Assembly (NCBI GenBank): GCA_024401555.1
Contig: JAKSKV010000002.1
Coordinates: 1 to 64,000, forward strand
Reading direction: 5' to 3'
Source: Paludibacteraceae bacterium
GTDB taxonomy: Bacteria > Bacteroidota > Bacteroidia > Bacteroidales > Paludibacteraceae
Length of the DNA: 64,000 nt
In this document: in pieces, positions 53,436-63,422 of the stretch
How the letters are laid out: every line of letters begins with the position of its first letter
Numbering within the stretch: the stretch's first letter is position 1
Position numbers and translations under genes: made by a program
Notes under the pieces: generated by a model
Database searches by the model: none
The model's input: only the letters and a program-made list of their open reading frames with translations
What the model was told of the DNA's origin: nothing

Positions 53436-55223
53436 TTAATCCAATTTCAGAACCTCCAAGAAGGCTTTCTGCGGCACCTCTACCGTACCAATTTGCTTCA
53501 TACGCTTCTTACCCTCCTTCTGTTTTTCGAGCAATTTACGCTTACGAGAGATATCACCACCGTAACATTTAGCGGTCACATCCTTACGAACCGCCTTCAC
53601 CGTTTCGCGGGCGATCACCTTGGTACCGATAGCGGCTTGGATAGCCACATCGAACTGTTGACGAGGAATCAAGTCCTTCAACTTCTCACACATACGTTTG
53701 CCCAAAGTATAGGCATTGTCGAAGTGTGTCAAAGTAGAGAGCGCATCCACCGGCTCTCCATTCAACAAGACATCCAACTTCACCAATTTTGACTCTCGCA
53801 TACCGTGTGGATGGTAGTCGAATGACGCATATCCCTTGGAAATACTCTTCAATTTATCGTAAAAATCGAACACGATTTCACCCAAAGGCATATCATATAC
53901 CAACTCCACACGATTGCCGGACACATAATCTTGACGGACCAATTCGCCACGCTTGCCCAAACAAAGCGTCATGATTGGGCCGATGTAATCAGCGGAAGTA
54001 ATAATTGAGGCACGGATATAAGGCTCCTCGATCTTCTCAATCAATGTAGGATCAGGCAATCCTGACGGGTTATGTACCTCGATTTTTTCGCCCTTTTTGG
54101 TATATACATCATACTCCACATTCGGAACGGTCGTGATCACATTCATATTGAACTCACGGTCCAAACGCTCTTGGATAATCTCCATATGCAACATGCCCAA
54201 GAAACCGCAACGGAATCCGAATCCCAAAGCCAAGGATGACTCAGCCTGAAAGGTCAAGGAGGCGTCATTCAACTGCAATTTCTCAATGGATGAACGCAAA
54301 TCCTCAAAATCCTCTGTTTCAATCGGATAAACACCGGCGAACACCATCGGTTTCACCTCTTGGAATCCCTCGATGGCACTATCACACTGGCGGGAAACTT
54401 GGGTGATGGTATCACCCACCTTCACCTCTTTGGAGGTTTTGATGCCTGATATGATATAACCTACATTTCCTGCGGAAAGCTGTTTTTTAGGCTCCATATC
54501 CAAACGGAGAATACCGATTTCATCGGCCAAATACTCCTTTTCCGTCGCCACAAACTTCACCAAATCGCCACTGTTAATTGTTCCATTCACAATCTTGAAA
54601 TAGGCGATGATACCTCTGAACGGATTAAACACGGAGTCGAAGATCAAACATTGAAGCGGTGCGTCTGGATCACCGACAGGAGGCTGGATGCGCTCCACAA
54701 TCGCCTCCAAAATCTTATCTACACCCTCACCCGTCTTTCCACTGGCGCGGATGATCTCTTCCCGATCGCATCCCAACAGATCTACGATTTGATCCTCCAC
54801 CTCATCTGGCATCGCACCTGGCAAATCGATCTTGTTCATCACAGGGATGATGGTCAAATCATGCTCAAGCGCCATATAGAGGTTGGAGATAGTCTGAGCT
54901 TGAATTCCTTGCGAAGCGTCCACGATCAAAAGGGCTCCCTCACAAGCCGCAATAGAGCGTGAAACCTCGTAGGAAAAGTCCACGTGTCCTGGGGTATCAA
55001 TCAAATTCAAGACATACTTATCGCCTTTATACATGTAATCCATCTGAATCGCATGGCTCTTGATGGTGATACCTCTCTCTCGCTCCAAATCCATATCATC
55101 CAAAACTTGCTCCTGAAGATCCTTACCAGTCACGGTCTTGGTCATTTCCAACAGACGGTCAGCCAATGTACTCTTTCCATGGTCGATATGGGCGATGATA
55201 CAGAAATTACGGATATTCTTCAT
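53436..55223 (-). CDS. lepA: Elongation factor 4
   Basis: The 595-aa ribosomal GTPase back-translocates stalled ribosomes. The G domain is clear: [16 protein letters not shown] (G1), [34 protein letters not shown] (G3) and [10 protein letters not shown] (G4). The LepA-specific C-terminal domain ends with [26 protein letters not shown]. Length is canonical. A two-box promoter lies at 55264-55295. Confidence 0.97.
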   Translation of the reverse strand: MKNIRNFCIIAHIDHGKSTLADRLLEMTKTVTGKDLQEQVLDDMDLERERGITIKSHAIQMDYMYKGDKYVLNLIDTPGHVDFSYEVSRSIAACEGALLIVDASQGIQAQTISNLYMALEHDLTIIPVMNKIDLPGAMPDEVEDQIVDLLGCDREEIIRASGKTGEGVDKILEAIVERIQPPVGDPDAPLQCLIFDSVFNPFRGIIAYFKIVNGTINSGDLVKFVATEKEYLADEIGILRLDMEPKKQLSAGNVGYIISGIKTSKEVKVGDTITQVSRQCDSAIEGFQEVKPMVFAGVYPIETEDFEDLRSSIEKLQLNDASLTFQAESSLALGFGFRCGFLGMLHMEIIQERLDREFNMNVITTVPNVEYDVYTKKGEKIEVHNPSGLPDPTLIEKIEEPYIRASIITSADYIGPIMTLCLGKRGELVRQDYVSGNRVELVYDMPLGEIVFDFYDKLKSISKGYASFDYHPHGMRESKLVKLDVLLNGEPVDALSTLTHFDNAYTLGKRMCEKLKDLIPRQQFDVAIQAAIGTKVIARETVKAVRKDVTAKCYGGDISRKRKLLEKQKEGKKRMKQIGTVEVPQKAFLEVLKLD

Positions 55224-55263
55224 TACTTAAACTTATATGTTTTTTAAACTAATTTTCCGACTA

Positions 55264-55295
55264 CAAAAGTAGTAAAAAAGCAGTTAAAACGCAAC
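55264..55295 (-). promoter_or_regulatory. Promoter of lepA
   Basis: On the minus strand GTTG (55295-55292) is followed after 20 bases by TACTTTTG (55271-55264). It is downstream of the rho terminator and about 40 bp upstream of the lepA ATG. Confidence 0.6.
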
Positions 55296-55341
55296 AAACA
55301 AGGCAAGGCTCTTTCATTTTACTTTTTCGATCCACATTTCA

Positions 55342-55372
55342 TAAAAAAAGCCCGAATTTCACTTCGGGCTTT
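55342..55372 (-). terminator. Terminator of rho
   Basis: The 10-bp perfect stem AAAGCCCGAA/TTCGGGCTTT has a 6-base loop, followed on the minus strand by a T tract. It lies 35 bases past the rho stop. Confidence 0.9.
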
Positions 55373-55406
55373 CTCCTTTATTTAGTCAACGATTTAAATC
55401 TACCGA

Positions 55407-57218
55407 TTAATCATTCATAGAGGCCAAGAACTCCTCATTGGAACTTGTCTTCTCCAAACGATCCTTCAAGAACTCCATCGCTTCGACTGGCGTCATATCA
55501 GACAAGTAGCGGCGAAGGATCCACATACGCTGGATGGTCTCTTTGTTGTGGAGCAAATCATCACGACGGGTGCTGGAAGCCATAATATCCACCGCTGGGT
55601 AGATACGCTTGTTGGCCAACTGTCTGGAGAGCTGCAACTCCATGTTACCAGTTCCTTTGAACTCCTCGAAGATAACGTCGTCCATCTTAGATCCGGTATC
55701 GGTCAAAGCGGTGGCGATGATAGTCAAGCTACCTCCATTCTCGATGTTACGGGCAGCACCAAAGAAACGCTTTGGTTTGTGAAGCGCATTGGCATCCACA
55801 CCTCCAGAGAGCACTTTACCAGAGGCTGGTGAAACCGTATTGTAAGCACGAGCCAAACGGGTGATGGAATCAAGCAATATGACAACATCATGTCCACACT
55901 CCACCATTCTCTTTGCCTTCTCCAACACAATGCTGGCAATCTTCACGTGACGCTCAGCTGGCTCATCGAATGTGGAAGAGATCACCTCCGCATTTACGCT
56001 ACGGGCCATATCTGTCACCTCCTCAGGTCGCTCATCGATCAAGAGGATGATCATATATACTTCCGGATGGTTCTCCGCGATAGCATTCGCGATATCCTTC
56101 AACAAGACGGTCTTACCGGTCTTGGGTTGCGCGACAATCAGACCACGCTGGCCTTTACCGATTGGCGAGAACAAATCCACCGTGCGTACGGATAAATTAC
56201 AAGTGGTACGGCCACCAGTCAAATTGAACTTCTCGTCAGGGAACAAAGGCGTCAAATGATCAAAAGGCACACGATCCCTAATAAATTCAGGAGAACGGGC
56301 GTTGATCTTGTCGATGCCCATCAGAGGGAAATACTTCTCCCCCTCCTTAGGCGGACGGATAGTACCTTCAATCACATCACCCGTCTTCAAACCAAACATT
56401 TTAATCTGGGATTGGGAGACATAGATATCGTCCGGAGAATTTAGATAATTATAGTCGGAAGAGCGGATGAAACCGAAACCATCTGGCATCACCTCCAAAA
56501 CACCCTGTCCCTTGATGATGTTATCGAAATCATAAGAGCGAGGTTTAGGTGCAGGTGGTTCTGGTTGCTGAACCTGTGCATTGTTTTGTCCGTTACCATT
56601 ATAGGCAGGACCATTGTTATTCTGTTTGAAAGATGGTGCATTATTGTTAGGCTGAGGTTGTTTCACCTCCTCCTTCTCTTGTGGCTCCACCTCATTGTTA
56701 TTCATTTGGTTTTGTTGCGACACCGCCTCTGTCGCAGAGAGAACCTCCTCAATTGGCGGAGTCTTGATACCCTTCTTTTTGTCAAGGATCAAACGAGCAA
56801 TGGCTGCAGCTTTATTACCGGACGCAATCGCATCAAATCCACCACGCGGACGCATGTGTACTTGCTTTGGCTCTTGCCTGCGGTTGTCGAACGATTGGTA
56901 ATCCCCTCTCTGATTATCATAAGAATTTTGTTCGTCGTTTATTTCGCCGCGGGATCCATTTTCAGTAAGGTCATCTTCCATAACGGCTTCGCCACCAAGC
57001 GTCTCCTCCTCGGAAGCACCTCTGTTAGCGGAAGACACTTCTTCATCCACAGGAGAGGCATCGCCCTCCGAACCACCGTTTTGTTCAGCGGCCATCACGT
57101 CCACAATCTCAAAAATTAACTCATCCTTACGAAATGATTCAACACGTCTGATGCCAAGACCCTTTGCTATGGTTCTCAGCTCAGCAAGGTTTTTACCTTT
57201 CAACTCAATTACATCCAT
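55407..57218 (-). CDS. rho: Transcription termination factor Rho with long disordered insertion
   Basis: The 603-aa protein is about 180 residues longer than E. coli Rho. The Rho_N helix domain (1-45) is followed by a low-complexity region (about 46-228) rich first in Glu/Gly, then in Asn/Gln ([20 protein letters not shown]). A short ordered-looking segment near 125-165 ([20 protein letters not shown]) lies within it. Then come the RNA-binding cold-shock-like domain ([30 protein letters not shown]) and the ATPase with Walker A QPKTGKT (364-370), [23 protein letters not shown] and SGGVDANAL. Insertions of this kind are known in Bacteroides Rho, where they drive condensate formation. Confidence 0.95.
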   Translation of the reverse strand: MDVIELKGKNLAELRTIAKGLGIRRVESFRKDELIFEIVDVMAAEQNGGSEGDASPVDEEVSSANRGASEEETLGGEAVMEDDLTENGSRGEINDEQNSYDNQRGDYQSFDNRRQEPKQVHMRPRGGFDAIASGNKAAAIARLILDKKKGIKTPPIEEVLSATEAVSQQNQMNNNEVEPQEKEEVKQPQPNNNAPSFKQNNNGPAYNGNGQNNAQVQQPEPPAPKPRSYDFDNIIKGQGVLEVMPDGFGFIRSSDYNYLNSPDDIYVSQSQIKMFGLKTGDVIEGTIRPPKEGEKYFPLMGIDKINARSPEFIRDRVPFDHLTPLFPDEKFNLTGGRTTCNLSVRTVDLFSPIGKGQRGLIVAQPKTGKTVLLKDIANAIAENHPEVYMIILLIDERPEEVTDMARSVNAEVISSTFDEPAERHVKIASIVLEKAKRMVECGHDVVILLDSITRLARAYNTVSPASGKVLSGGVDANALHKPKRFFGAARNIENGGSLTIIATALTDTGSKMDDVIFEEFKGTGNMELQLSRQLANKRIYPAVDIMASSTRRDDLLHNKETIQRMWILRRYLSDMTPVEAMEFLKDRLEKTSSNEEFLASMND

Positions 57219-57428
57219 ATTATCGCAAAAAACTAAATATCTTTTTTATCAACGCGTATACCATGAAACGCATCATATCACATTCCCAAGACAACAAAAA
57301 TCTTAATGGGTAAATAAACTAAAGAAAAAAGGATTGATGATAACAAAAATTGTAATCTGGCTTTTCCAAGTCAACATCCACCTAAATGTGACAATAAATA
57401 AGAATATGAAAATTGATTTTTCAAAAAT

Positions 57429-57504
57429 TGGAGCGGAAAACGGGGTTCGAACCCGCGACCCTCAGCTTGGAAGGCTGATGCTCTACCAACTGAGCTACTT
57501 CCGC
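57429..57504 (-). tRNA. tRNA-Gly (TCC anticodon)
   Basis: The cloverleaf reads on the minus strand from GCGGAAGTAGCTCAG. The D-loop is GTTGGTAGAGC, the anticodon loop CTTCCAA (anticodon TCC at 57471-57469) and the T-arm GCGGGTTCGAACCCCG. The acceptor is closed by TTTCCGC with discriminator T. CCA is encoded (57431-57429). It follows tRNA-Tyr by 20 bases in one transcript. Confidence 0.97.
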
Positions 57505-57524
57505 ATGAGATAAATTAAATATCG

Positions 57525-57606
57525 TGGGCGTGGGTGGACTCGAACCACCGAAGACCGAAGTCGAGAGATTTACAGTCTCTTGCCATTGCCGCTAGGCGAC
57601 ACGCCC
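57525..57606 (-). tRNA. tRNA-Tyr (GTA anticodon)
   Basis: The acceptor stem GGGCGTG pairs with CACGCCC, discriminator A. The anticodon GTA is at 57573-57571 in CTGTAAATC. A long variable arm (CGACTTCGGTCTTCG) and T-arm GGTTCGAGTCC are present, typical of bacterial tRNA-Tyr. CCA is not encoded, unlike the neighbouring tRNA-Gly. Confidence 0.97.
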
Positions 57607-57622
57607 TTCCTTAAATCGAGTG

Positions 57623-57653
57623 CAAAGGTAGGATTTAATTTTTAATCCACAAA
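57623..57653 (-). promoter_or_regulatory. Promoter of the tRNA-Tyr/tRNA-Gly transcript
   Basis: On the minus strand TTTG (57653-57650), 19 bases, then TACCTTTG (57630-57623) give a perfect consensus match, 17 bp before the tRNA-Tyr 5' end. Confidence 0.75.
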
Positions 57654-57661
57654 ATATTTTA

Positions 57662-58144
57662 TCAAATATTTCTCTTGAAATCCACCATTTTTATAGCGGT
57701 CACAGCCGCTTCTGTTCCTTTGTTACCCAAACAACCACCGGCGCGATCAGCCGCTTGTTGCATATCGTCGGTCGTGAGCAGACCAAAAATAAAAGGAACA
57801 TCATACTCCGCATTCAACTTTGCTAATCCGTAAGTGGTACCTTGACATACATAATCAAAGTGAGGAGTACCTCCTCTAACCACACAGCCCAAAGCAATCA
57901 CCGCATCCACATCAGCAGCGTCGGCTAATTGTTGGGAGCCGAAAATCAATTCAAAACTACCAGGAACATGGGCAACAGTAATATTCTTCTCTTTGGCGCC
58001 ATGTTTCTTCAAAGTCTCGTACGCACCTTCCAGTAATTTAAAAGTGATATCGTGGTTCCAATCTGAAACCACGATACCAAATTTCATATCCGCAGCACTA
58101 GGCACGGAGTTCAAGTCGTATTCCGACAAATTCTTTGTAGCCAT
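57662..58144 (-). CDS. ribH: 6,7-dimethyl-8-ribityllumazine synthase
   Basis: The 160-aa enzyme performs the penultimate step of riboflavin synthesis, usually as a 60-mer or pentamer. Motifs: [60 protein letters not shown] (substrate His), [35 protein letters not shown]. No other rib gene is adjacent. It starts directly at the stop of the TPR gene, so translation may be coupled. Confidence 0.96.
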   Translation of the reverse strand: MATKNLSEYDLNSVPSAADMKFGIVVSDWNHDITFKLLEGAYETLKKHGAKEKNITVAHVPGSFELIFGSQQLADAADVDAVIALGCVVRGGTPHFDYVCQGTTYGLAKLNAEYDVPFIFGLLTTDDMQQAADRAGGCLGNKGTEAAVTAIKMVDFKRNI

Positions 58145-58846
58145 TTATTTTGCAGCTTTTGCTATTTCAAGACACTTAAGAATCTCTTGCATCTCGTAAT
58201 CAGCGCAGTATGGATAATCCAACTTAACTTGCTCCAACAACTTCACAGCCTCGGCGTTCTTGTCCAAAGACATATAACACATTGCGGCACGTCTTGTGTA
58301 GAGAGGAGTCAACATCTCGTTATCAGCCTCCTTCGCCGCCTCCAAATAGAGTTTTGCAGCCTTTGCGGTCTCTTCCATATCCCAGTAGCAATCAGCAACG
58401 GCACCCTTCACAGAAGGAGCAACCATCTCATCCTTGCCTGAGAATTTGTTCAAGAACTTAATTGCCTCATCATATTGACCCAATTGCTTGTAGCAGATAC
58501 CTGCGTAAGCCTTTGCCAAGTTACCTGATGGGGTAGAACCATAATTATCGATAATCTCAAGGAATCCCATAAAGTCATCCTCTTTACCATCCAAAGCGAC
58601 TTGGAAAGAATCGATGGCGAACATTTGTTGAGCCTTATAAATTTCAGACTTCGCAGCCTCCTCTTTTGGTTTCCAAACCATTGTATCCAACACGAAATAC
58701 AAAATAACTGCGGCGATAACAGCGGCAAAACCAATCAAAATTTGTTTTTGATGATTCTCCACGAAACTCTCCGCACCATTCATCGTACTCTCGATTTTCT
58801 CGAACCCGTCAACGACAACAGGCTCCTTCTCTTTATTTTCTGCCAT
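58145..58846 (-). CDS. Membrane-anchored TPR protein (YfgM-like)
   Basis: The 233-aa protein has one N-terminal membrane segment (QILIGFAAVIAAVILYFVLDTM, about 34-56), then several TPR helices (LAKAYAGICYKQLGQYDEAIKFLNKF, PLYTRRAAMCYMSLDKNAEAVKLLEQVK). The arrangement resembles YfgM-type periplasmic chaperone-associated proteins. The role here is unproven. A minus-strand -7 box TAAATTTG at 58904-58897 precedes it, and ribH follows without a gap. Confidence 0.86.
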   Translation of the reverse strand: MAENKEKEPVVVDGFEKIESTMNGAESFVENHQKQILIGFAAVIAAVILYFVLDTMVWKPKEEAAKSEIYKAQQMFAIDSFQVALDGKEDDFMGFLEIIDNYGSTPSGNLAKAYAGICYKQLGQYDEAIKFLNKFSGKDEMVAPSVKGAVADCYWDMEETAKAAKLYLEAAKEADNEMLTPLYTRRAAMCYMSLDKNAEAVKLLEQVKLDYPYCADYEMQEILKCLEIAKAAK

Positions 58847-58942
58847 TTTTATTAATTAATTAATATTTTCTATTCTAAATCTCGATAATTAATGTGCAAA
58901 TTTAGTTTATTTCCGCCAACTTATGAAATTTCACACGAAATT

Positions 58943-59533
58943 TTAGCGCATTTTTTTCTTCACTTCCCTTGCGACATCCTCCCAAATGGAGAGCGGTAGG
59001 AAATATCGCACATCCTTATCGGCCAAAATAGCGTTTCTAATGAAGGTCGAAGAGACCTCTATGCGAGGCGCCCCCTCCAGTAAGGTCATATATCTCCCCC
59101 ACTCCGACGGAATCTCTGTCGGCCCATCCAACCTCGGATAAACCAAGATAGGATAATGCTCCATGATCCAATCATATCTACGCCAGCCGCCAAATGTAGG
59201 CAAATTATCACCACCCATCACCAAAACGAACTCCGTTTCCGGTTCCAGCTGAGAGAGTCGTTCCAATGTGGCGCTCGTATAGGAGGGCTTGGGCATCGAT
59301 AACTCTATGTCCGTCACTCCAAATCTCGCATACCCTTCGACGGCGCGCTTCACCCACTCCACCCGCAGGACGTCATCCATCAAGCTTTTATTCTGCTTGA
59401 AAGGGTTTTGCGGAGAGACGACAAAACGCACCTCATCCACCCCACCAAACTCGGCGATATGATTCGCCAACGCCAAGTGTCCGATGTGAATTGGGTTAAA
59501 CGAACCGAAAAAAAGGGCGACTCTCCGCTTCAT
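58943..59533 (-). CDS. nadD: Nicotinate-nucleotide adenylyltransferase
   Basis: The 196-aa enzyme converts nicotinate mononucleotide to deamido-NAD. The nucleotidyltransferase motif FFGSFNPIHIGHLALANH (HxGH) starts the protein. VVSPQNPFKQN, FVLVMGGDNLPTF and the terminal IEVSSTFIRNAILADKDVRYFLP (ISSTxIR) follow. It overlaps gmk in TAATG, indicating coupled translation. The order yicC-gmk-nadD is common in Bacteroidetes. Confidence 0.95.
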   Translation of the reverse strand: MKRRVALFFGSFNPIHIGHLALANHIAEFGGVDEVRFVVSPQNPFKQNKSLMDDVLRVEWVKRAVEGYARFGVTDIELSMPKPSYTSATLERLSQLEPETEFVLVMGGDNLPTFGGWRRYDWIMEHYPILVYPRLDGPTEIPSEWGRYMTLLEGAPRIEVSSTFIRNAILADKDVRYFLPLSIWEDVAREVKKKMR

Positions 59534-60096
59534 TATTTCTCTACGAACTCTTTTACAATTTGGTAAATATCAGCTTTCGCCTGCTCCAAATCATCGTTAA
59601 CGACCACCTTATCGTACTTGTCGGAGAAAGTCATCTCATAGGCAGCCTTCTGCACACGGTCGTTGATCACCTCCATGGTATCTGTTCCACGGCCAATCAA
59701 ACGAGCCTTCAGCGTCTCGACCGAAGGCGGCATGATAAATACAGACATCGCATTGTCGCCGAACATCTTCTTCATGTTGCAGCCACCCGCCACATCCACA
59801 TCCAAGACAACGATGTTGCCCTTTCCGTTGATACGCTCCACCTCACTCTTCAAAGTGCCGTAGAACTTGTTGGTATAGACCTCCTCGTACTCCAAGAAGG
59901 CACCCTCGGCGATCTTCGCGCGAAACTCGTCCGGCGTCAAAAAATAGTACTCCACGCCATGTTTCTCTTCACCTCTTGGGCTACGGCTGGTAGCTGAAAT
60001 GGAGAATTCCAAGCAGTCGAAACGGGTCATCAAATAGTTGATCAACGTTGACTTTCCAGAACCTGAGGGCGCTGAGAATATAATTACCTTTTCCAT
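59533..60096 (-). CDS. gmk: Guanylate kinase
   Basis: The 187-aa kinase phosphorylates GMP to GDP. Motifs: Walker A FSAPSGSGKSTLINYL, GMP-binding ATSRSPRGEEKHGVEYYFLTPDEF, GAFLEYEEVYTNKFYGTL and IVVLDVDVAGGCNMKK. All are standard. It lies 9 bp after yicC and overlaps nadD by one base. Confidence 0.96.
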   Translation of the reverse strand: MEKVIIFSAPSGSGKSTLINYLMTRFDCLEFSISATSRSPRGEEKHGVEYYFLTPDEFRAKIAEGAFLEYEEVYTNKFYGTLKSEVERINGKGNIVVLDVDVAGGCNMKKMFGDNAMSVFIMPPSVETLKARLIGRGTDTMEVINDRVQKAAYEMTFSDKYDKVVVNDDLEQAKADIYQIVKEFVEK

Positions 60097-60105
60097 CTTT
60101 AAATC

Positions 60106-60978
60106 TTAAAGCACGTTCAACACTTGTTCCTTGATTTGCTCCAATTCATCCTTCATCTTCACCACGATCTTCTGCATCTCGCTGTGGTTGGATTTAGAGC
60201 CCAAGGTATTGATCTCACGGCCAATCTCTTGCGCGATGAAGCCTAACTTCTTACCGCAACTTCCCTCGACATCCATGGTCTCCTCGAAATACTTCAAGTG
60301 CTGCGCCAAACGGTTCTTCTCCTCATTGACATCCAACTTCTCAATGTAGTAGATCAACTCCTGCTCAAATCTATTCTTGTCGAAATTCACATCCTCCAAA
60401 GAAGAAAGATTATCCATAATGCGAGCCTTCACCTTTTCAATGCGCTCCTTCTCGTATGGATCGATCTCCACCAACAAAGCTCGGATATTGGCAATCTTCT
60501 CCTCGAACACGCGACGCAAAGAGGCGCCCTCCTTCACACGGAAATCAACCAAGGCATCAACAGCCTGTTTGAAGGCGCCATAGACTTGGCCCCACTCCAA
60601 CTCATCCAACTCCTGGGATTCGTTCTTGGTAGCCTCCGGCAAACGAAGTAAGATAGAGAACCAATCGGTTGGCAATGGAATATTTAGATTCTTGGAAATC
60701 TCTGTGATTTGCTTGCAGTAAGTCTGAATAACAGGCTCATTCAACTGCAAATTTGTCTCCGAGCCGATATTCTCCACATAGAGGCAGAAATCCACCTTGC
60801 CGCGTTCGAGACGCTGGCTCACGAGGTTTCTCAACTCCAGATCCTTCTCCCGGTACATGCTTGGCACACGAGAAGACAAATCTAATTGTTTACTGTTCAG
60901 TGATTTAATCTCAATCGTAATTTTCTTGGTTCCAACGGTGCAAGTTGACTTGCCGAACCCTGTCATTGATATTACCAT
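60106..60978 (-). CDS. YicC-family endoribonuclease
   Basis: The 290-aa protein has the conserved start SMTGFGKST and SLNSKQLDLSSRVP. Acidic/basic motifs follow in ERGKVDFCLYVEN, and the C-terminal DUF1732-type end CGKKLGFIAQEIGREINTLGSKSNHSEMQKIVVKMKDELEQIKEQVLNVL. YicC proteins are hexameric RNases implicated in sRNA decay. Start could be the ATG at 60978 or at 60966. A minus-strand -7 box TATATTTG at 61017-61010 precedes the yicC-gmk-nadD unit. Confidence 0.93.
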   Translation of the reverse strand: MVISMTGFGKSTCTVGTKKITIEIKSLNSKQLDLSSRVPSMYREKDLELRNLVSQRLERGKVDFCLYVENIGSETNLQLNEPVIQTYCKQITEISKNLNIPLPTDWFSILLRLPEATKNESQELDELEWGQVYGAFKQAVDALVDFRVKEGASLRRVFEEKIANIRALLVEIDPYEKERIEKVKARIMDNLSSLEDVNFDKNRFEQELIYYIEKLDVNEEKNRLAQHLKYFEETMDVEGSCGKKLGFIAQEIGREINTLGSKSNHSEMQKIVVKMKDELEQIKEQVLNVL

Positions 60979-61043
60979 AAATTTGTTCTTAAGTTGAAAA
61001 TTAACGATACAAATATATTGATTTTTTTATAATATGGAACCAT

Positions 61044-61961
61044 TTACGCCTTCCCCTTGTTGATAATATATATACCTAATGTGGCAAGCGCACCCGCAAT
61101 AGCGTATTTCCAAGAGAAAGGCTCTCTTAGACAGAGGCACGAAGTGACGGCGCCGACGACAGGGATAAGGGAATTATAGATTGCCACCTTACCGATTGGA
61201 TTACAGGTAAGGAGCTTGTTGTATAGGGTAAAACCGATTGTGGATATACCAATGAGAAGCAAAAGGATCACAATGCCCCATGCGGAGATATGCGGTAGTG
61301 TTCCCCCGGCCATCAACCCAGGGATAAGGAGCAACGCCCCACCCAAAGCCAGGCTATAACCTGTTCCCACAAAGACGTCCACCCTTTTGTTCAGCCCCCT
61401 TGTCAACAATCCCGCAAAGGCGCTACAGAGCGCATTGAGGATAATCATGCCATCTCCCATGAAGGAGAACGATCCACTCTCCTCGCCTCCGACGTTGAGG
61501 GTAAGTATGCCGATGAAACCGATGACACATCCGGTCGCTTTGCGCAGCGTCATTTTGTCGCTCTTGAAAAAGATACAGGCCAGGATGACAAGTGTGAATG
61601 TACTGGTGGAGTTCAAGATAGCGGCTCTGGCTCCCTGACTGAACGAGAGGCCAATGTAGAAGGCCGCATAGTGAAATGTAGTATTGAGCAGAGCAAAGAG
61701 AAGTATATACCAGAAGTCGCTCCCCTTTCGGATGGCAAAGTTACGTTTCGTCGTCTTGGCTATCGCGAGAATGATCAATCCGGACAAGCAGAATCGGATG
61801 CCTGCAAAGAAGATTTTGCTACTGGTCATGTCGTAGGTGATGCCAAACTCCTCAAATCCGAGTTTGATCAACGGATAAGCCCAGCCCCAAACGATGGCTG
61901 CCGTAAGTGCGAAAATAGAAACCCACAGAGGGCGTTGGAATATACTTGCATTAGCGTTCAT
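61044..61961 (-). CDS. EamA/DMT-family transporter
   Basis: The 305-aa inner-membrane protein has ten hydrophobic segments arranged as two EamA repeats (WVSIFALTAAIVWGWAYPLIKLGF and MIILNALCSAFAGLLTRGLNKR start the halves). It ends with the typical basic tail (GALATLGIYIINKGKA). Substrates of this family range from amino acids to nucleotides and cannot be predicted. It is a single gene at the left border of the AT-rich right-edge patch. Confidence 0.88.
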   Translation of the reverse strand: MNANASIFQRPLWVSIFALTAAIVWGWAYPLIKLGFEEFGITYDMTSSKIFFAGIRFCLSGLIILAIAKTTKRNFAIRKGSDFWYILLFALLNTTFHYAAFYIGLSFSQGARAAILNSTSTFTLVILACIFFKSDKMTLRKATGCVIGFIGILTLNVGGEESGSFSFMGDGMIILNALCSAFAGLLTRGLNKRVDVFVGTGYSLALGGALLLIPGLMAGGTLPHISAWGIVILLLLIGISTIGFTLYNKLLTCNPIGKVAIYNSLIPVVGAVTSCLCLREPFSWKYAIAGALATLGIYIINKGKA

Positions 61962-62073
61962 GGAACAAAAACAAAGCTTTTTTCAATCACAATGTCATTC
62001 ATTCACCTTATAGGATACTTCCGATGAAACTTTTGTGATTTTTTCTTACTTATTGGTTTGAAAATCAACTTTG

Positions 62074-62829
62074 TTACCGAGGACATAGTATATTCATATA
62101 CTTAACTGGGCAACTAACATAATTGACAGAATCTCGATAATAAATAATTGGAATTGTATCTCCAACATTCAATGGAACATCAGATTCCAATAATTCTCTT
62201 TGTCCCGACTCTTCATCGAAATATGTCCCTAGATATATACTCCTAAATTTATCATATCCGCAGTGTTTAACCCGAGCATTGGCATAAACGCCTTTTTCCA
62301 TCAATAAATCGATATATTCTCCTAATGTCTCTTTTAATTCTATCTCGTATGACATCATCGTATATTTCGAGGCTTTTCTTCTGTCAAAAAATAATTGAGT
62401 GGAGTCAGAATACAGGCGAGCCAACTCATCCATGCATTCTTTCGAGTTATACGAAACGCCCTTCTCCAAATAACTAAATGGAAGCGAATAGGTCATAGAA
62501 TCAACCATCACATTATACTTTTTATACAGATGCATGATTCCTTTATATACAAAATAACATGCGCGACCATTGTGATAGTTGTTTGCCATAATAAGAGAAT
62601 AGTCTAAATCCGTGTCATCATAGTCGTAATTAAAGGAAATCAAATCATCGTAACTATTCTCATCTCCATTTTTTATTATGGACGTTTTCAAACTATCTTC
62701 ATTAACAACAATAACTGAATCCAAAGGATAATCTGAAGCGTAACTATATGTGCGAATTCCCAATAACATCATTATCACAATTAAGATGTTGCGCTGAGGT
62801 TTGAGATTTGATTGTTTTTTCATGTTCAT
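62074..62829 (-). CDS. Exported hypothetical protein
   Basis: The 251-aa protein has a signal peptide (NILIVIMMLLGIRTYSYA) and an acidic, Tyr-rich mature part (NSYDDLISFNYDYDDTDLDYSLIMANNYHNG, IMHLYKKYNVMVDSM, LYSDSTQLFFDRRKASKYTMMSYE). It ends VNYVSCPVKYMNILCPR. I recognise no domain. Helical stretches around 95-140 could be a Sel1/TPR-like solenoid, but repeats are not clear. It overlaps a small upstream frame in TAATG. The base composition is more AT-rich than that of nearby yicC or gmk. Confidence 0.75.
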   Translation of the reverse strand: MNMKKQSNLKPQRNILIVIMMLLGIRTYSYASDYPLDSVIVVNEDSLKTSIIKNGDENSYDDLISFNYDYDDTDLDYSLIMANNYHNGRACYFVYKGIMHLYKKYNVMVDSMTYSLPFSYLEKGVSYNSKECMDELARLYSDSTQLFFDRRKASKYTMMSYEIELKETLGEYIDLLMEKGVYANARVKHCGYDKFRSIYLGTYFDEESGQRELLESDVPLNVGDTIPIIYYRDSVNYVSCPVKYMNILCPR

Positions 62830-62987
62830 TATCTATTTGGGGATTTTGACATCTTCCGTATTTGATTGTAATGCCTGGCTTGAGGCAGCTGCCCTAATTT
62901 TAACCCTACGGGCACTTCTTGGCAAGTCGTTTCTAATCTGTCTTTGTTATTTTGTTTTTTCCTGACATGGTTTATTTTACGACTCAT
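62829..62987 (-). CDS. Possible 52-aa mini-gene in the right-edge patch
   Basis: An ATG-started frame begins MSRKINHVRKKQNNKDRLET and includes CQEVPVGLKLGQLPQARHYN. Its start overlaps the end of the restored frame of the upstream frameshifted gene, and its stop overlaps the downstream ATG in TAATG. The coupling arrangement and local rise in GC suggest a real or formerly real gene, but the product is unrecognised and the frame is short. It may be a fragment of a larger lost gene. Confidence 0.35.
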   Translation of the reverse strand: MSRKINHVRKKQNNKDRLETTCQEVPVGLKLGQLPQARHYNQIRKMSKSPNR

Positions 62988-63422
62988 CATATATAGAAAA
63001 CCTTTTCAAGTTTTCTACATTATTGGTATCCTTTAAAGAAACTTGAATATCTCCCATAAAGAATGTGGTATCATCATTTACAAAAATGTCGGTAGTCCGA
63101 TAATTATATAAAACAAATGCCAAACTGAATCACGATGCGTATCATAGTATATGTTTTCCATTCCGTAAAGAACAAAATCTTTGGAGTCTATTTCTTTCTG
63201 GTCCGTAAGGCTCAAATCAATCCAATAATGATCACCGTTTACCCCCCACATTTTAGATTTTAAATATAAATTCACATCTGAATCTATAATTTTTCTTTCA
63301 ACATACGTCGTATGTGGGATATCGTCTGCGGCAAAACATATCATAACATAAATCACTGAGAATAAAAAGATCACGAAAGAAATTATGAGTAGGCATATTT
63401 TTATAATACTATTTTTTTGCAT
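62977..63422 (-). pseudogene. Frameshifted membrane/exported protein gene
   Basis: The frame from the ATG at 63422 gives a hydrophobic N-terminus (IIKICLLIISFVIFLFSVIYVMICF) and a beta-rich body, then stops at 63078 after YIIIGLPTFL. Removing two bases in the TATATA run at 63105-63110 restores a longer frame. It reads HLFYNYRTTDIFVNDDTTFF then MGDIQVSLKDTNNVENLKRF and ends SIYDES at 62977. The restored tail has coding character (polar, balanced, no stops), so the gene appears broken by a dinucleotide slip. If the shorter frame is functional, it is a 114-aa membrane protein. Confidence 0.6.
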
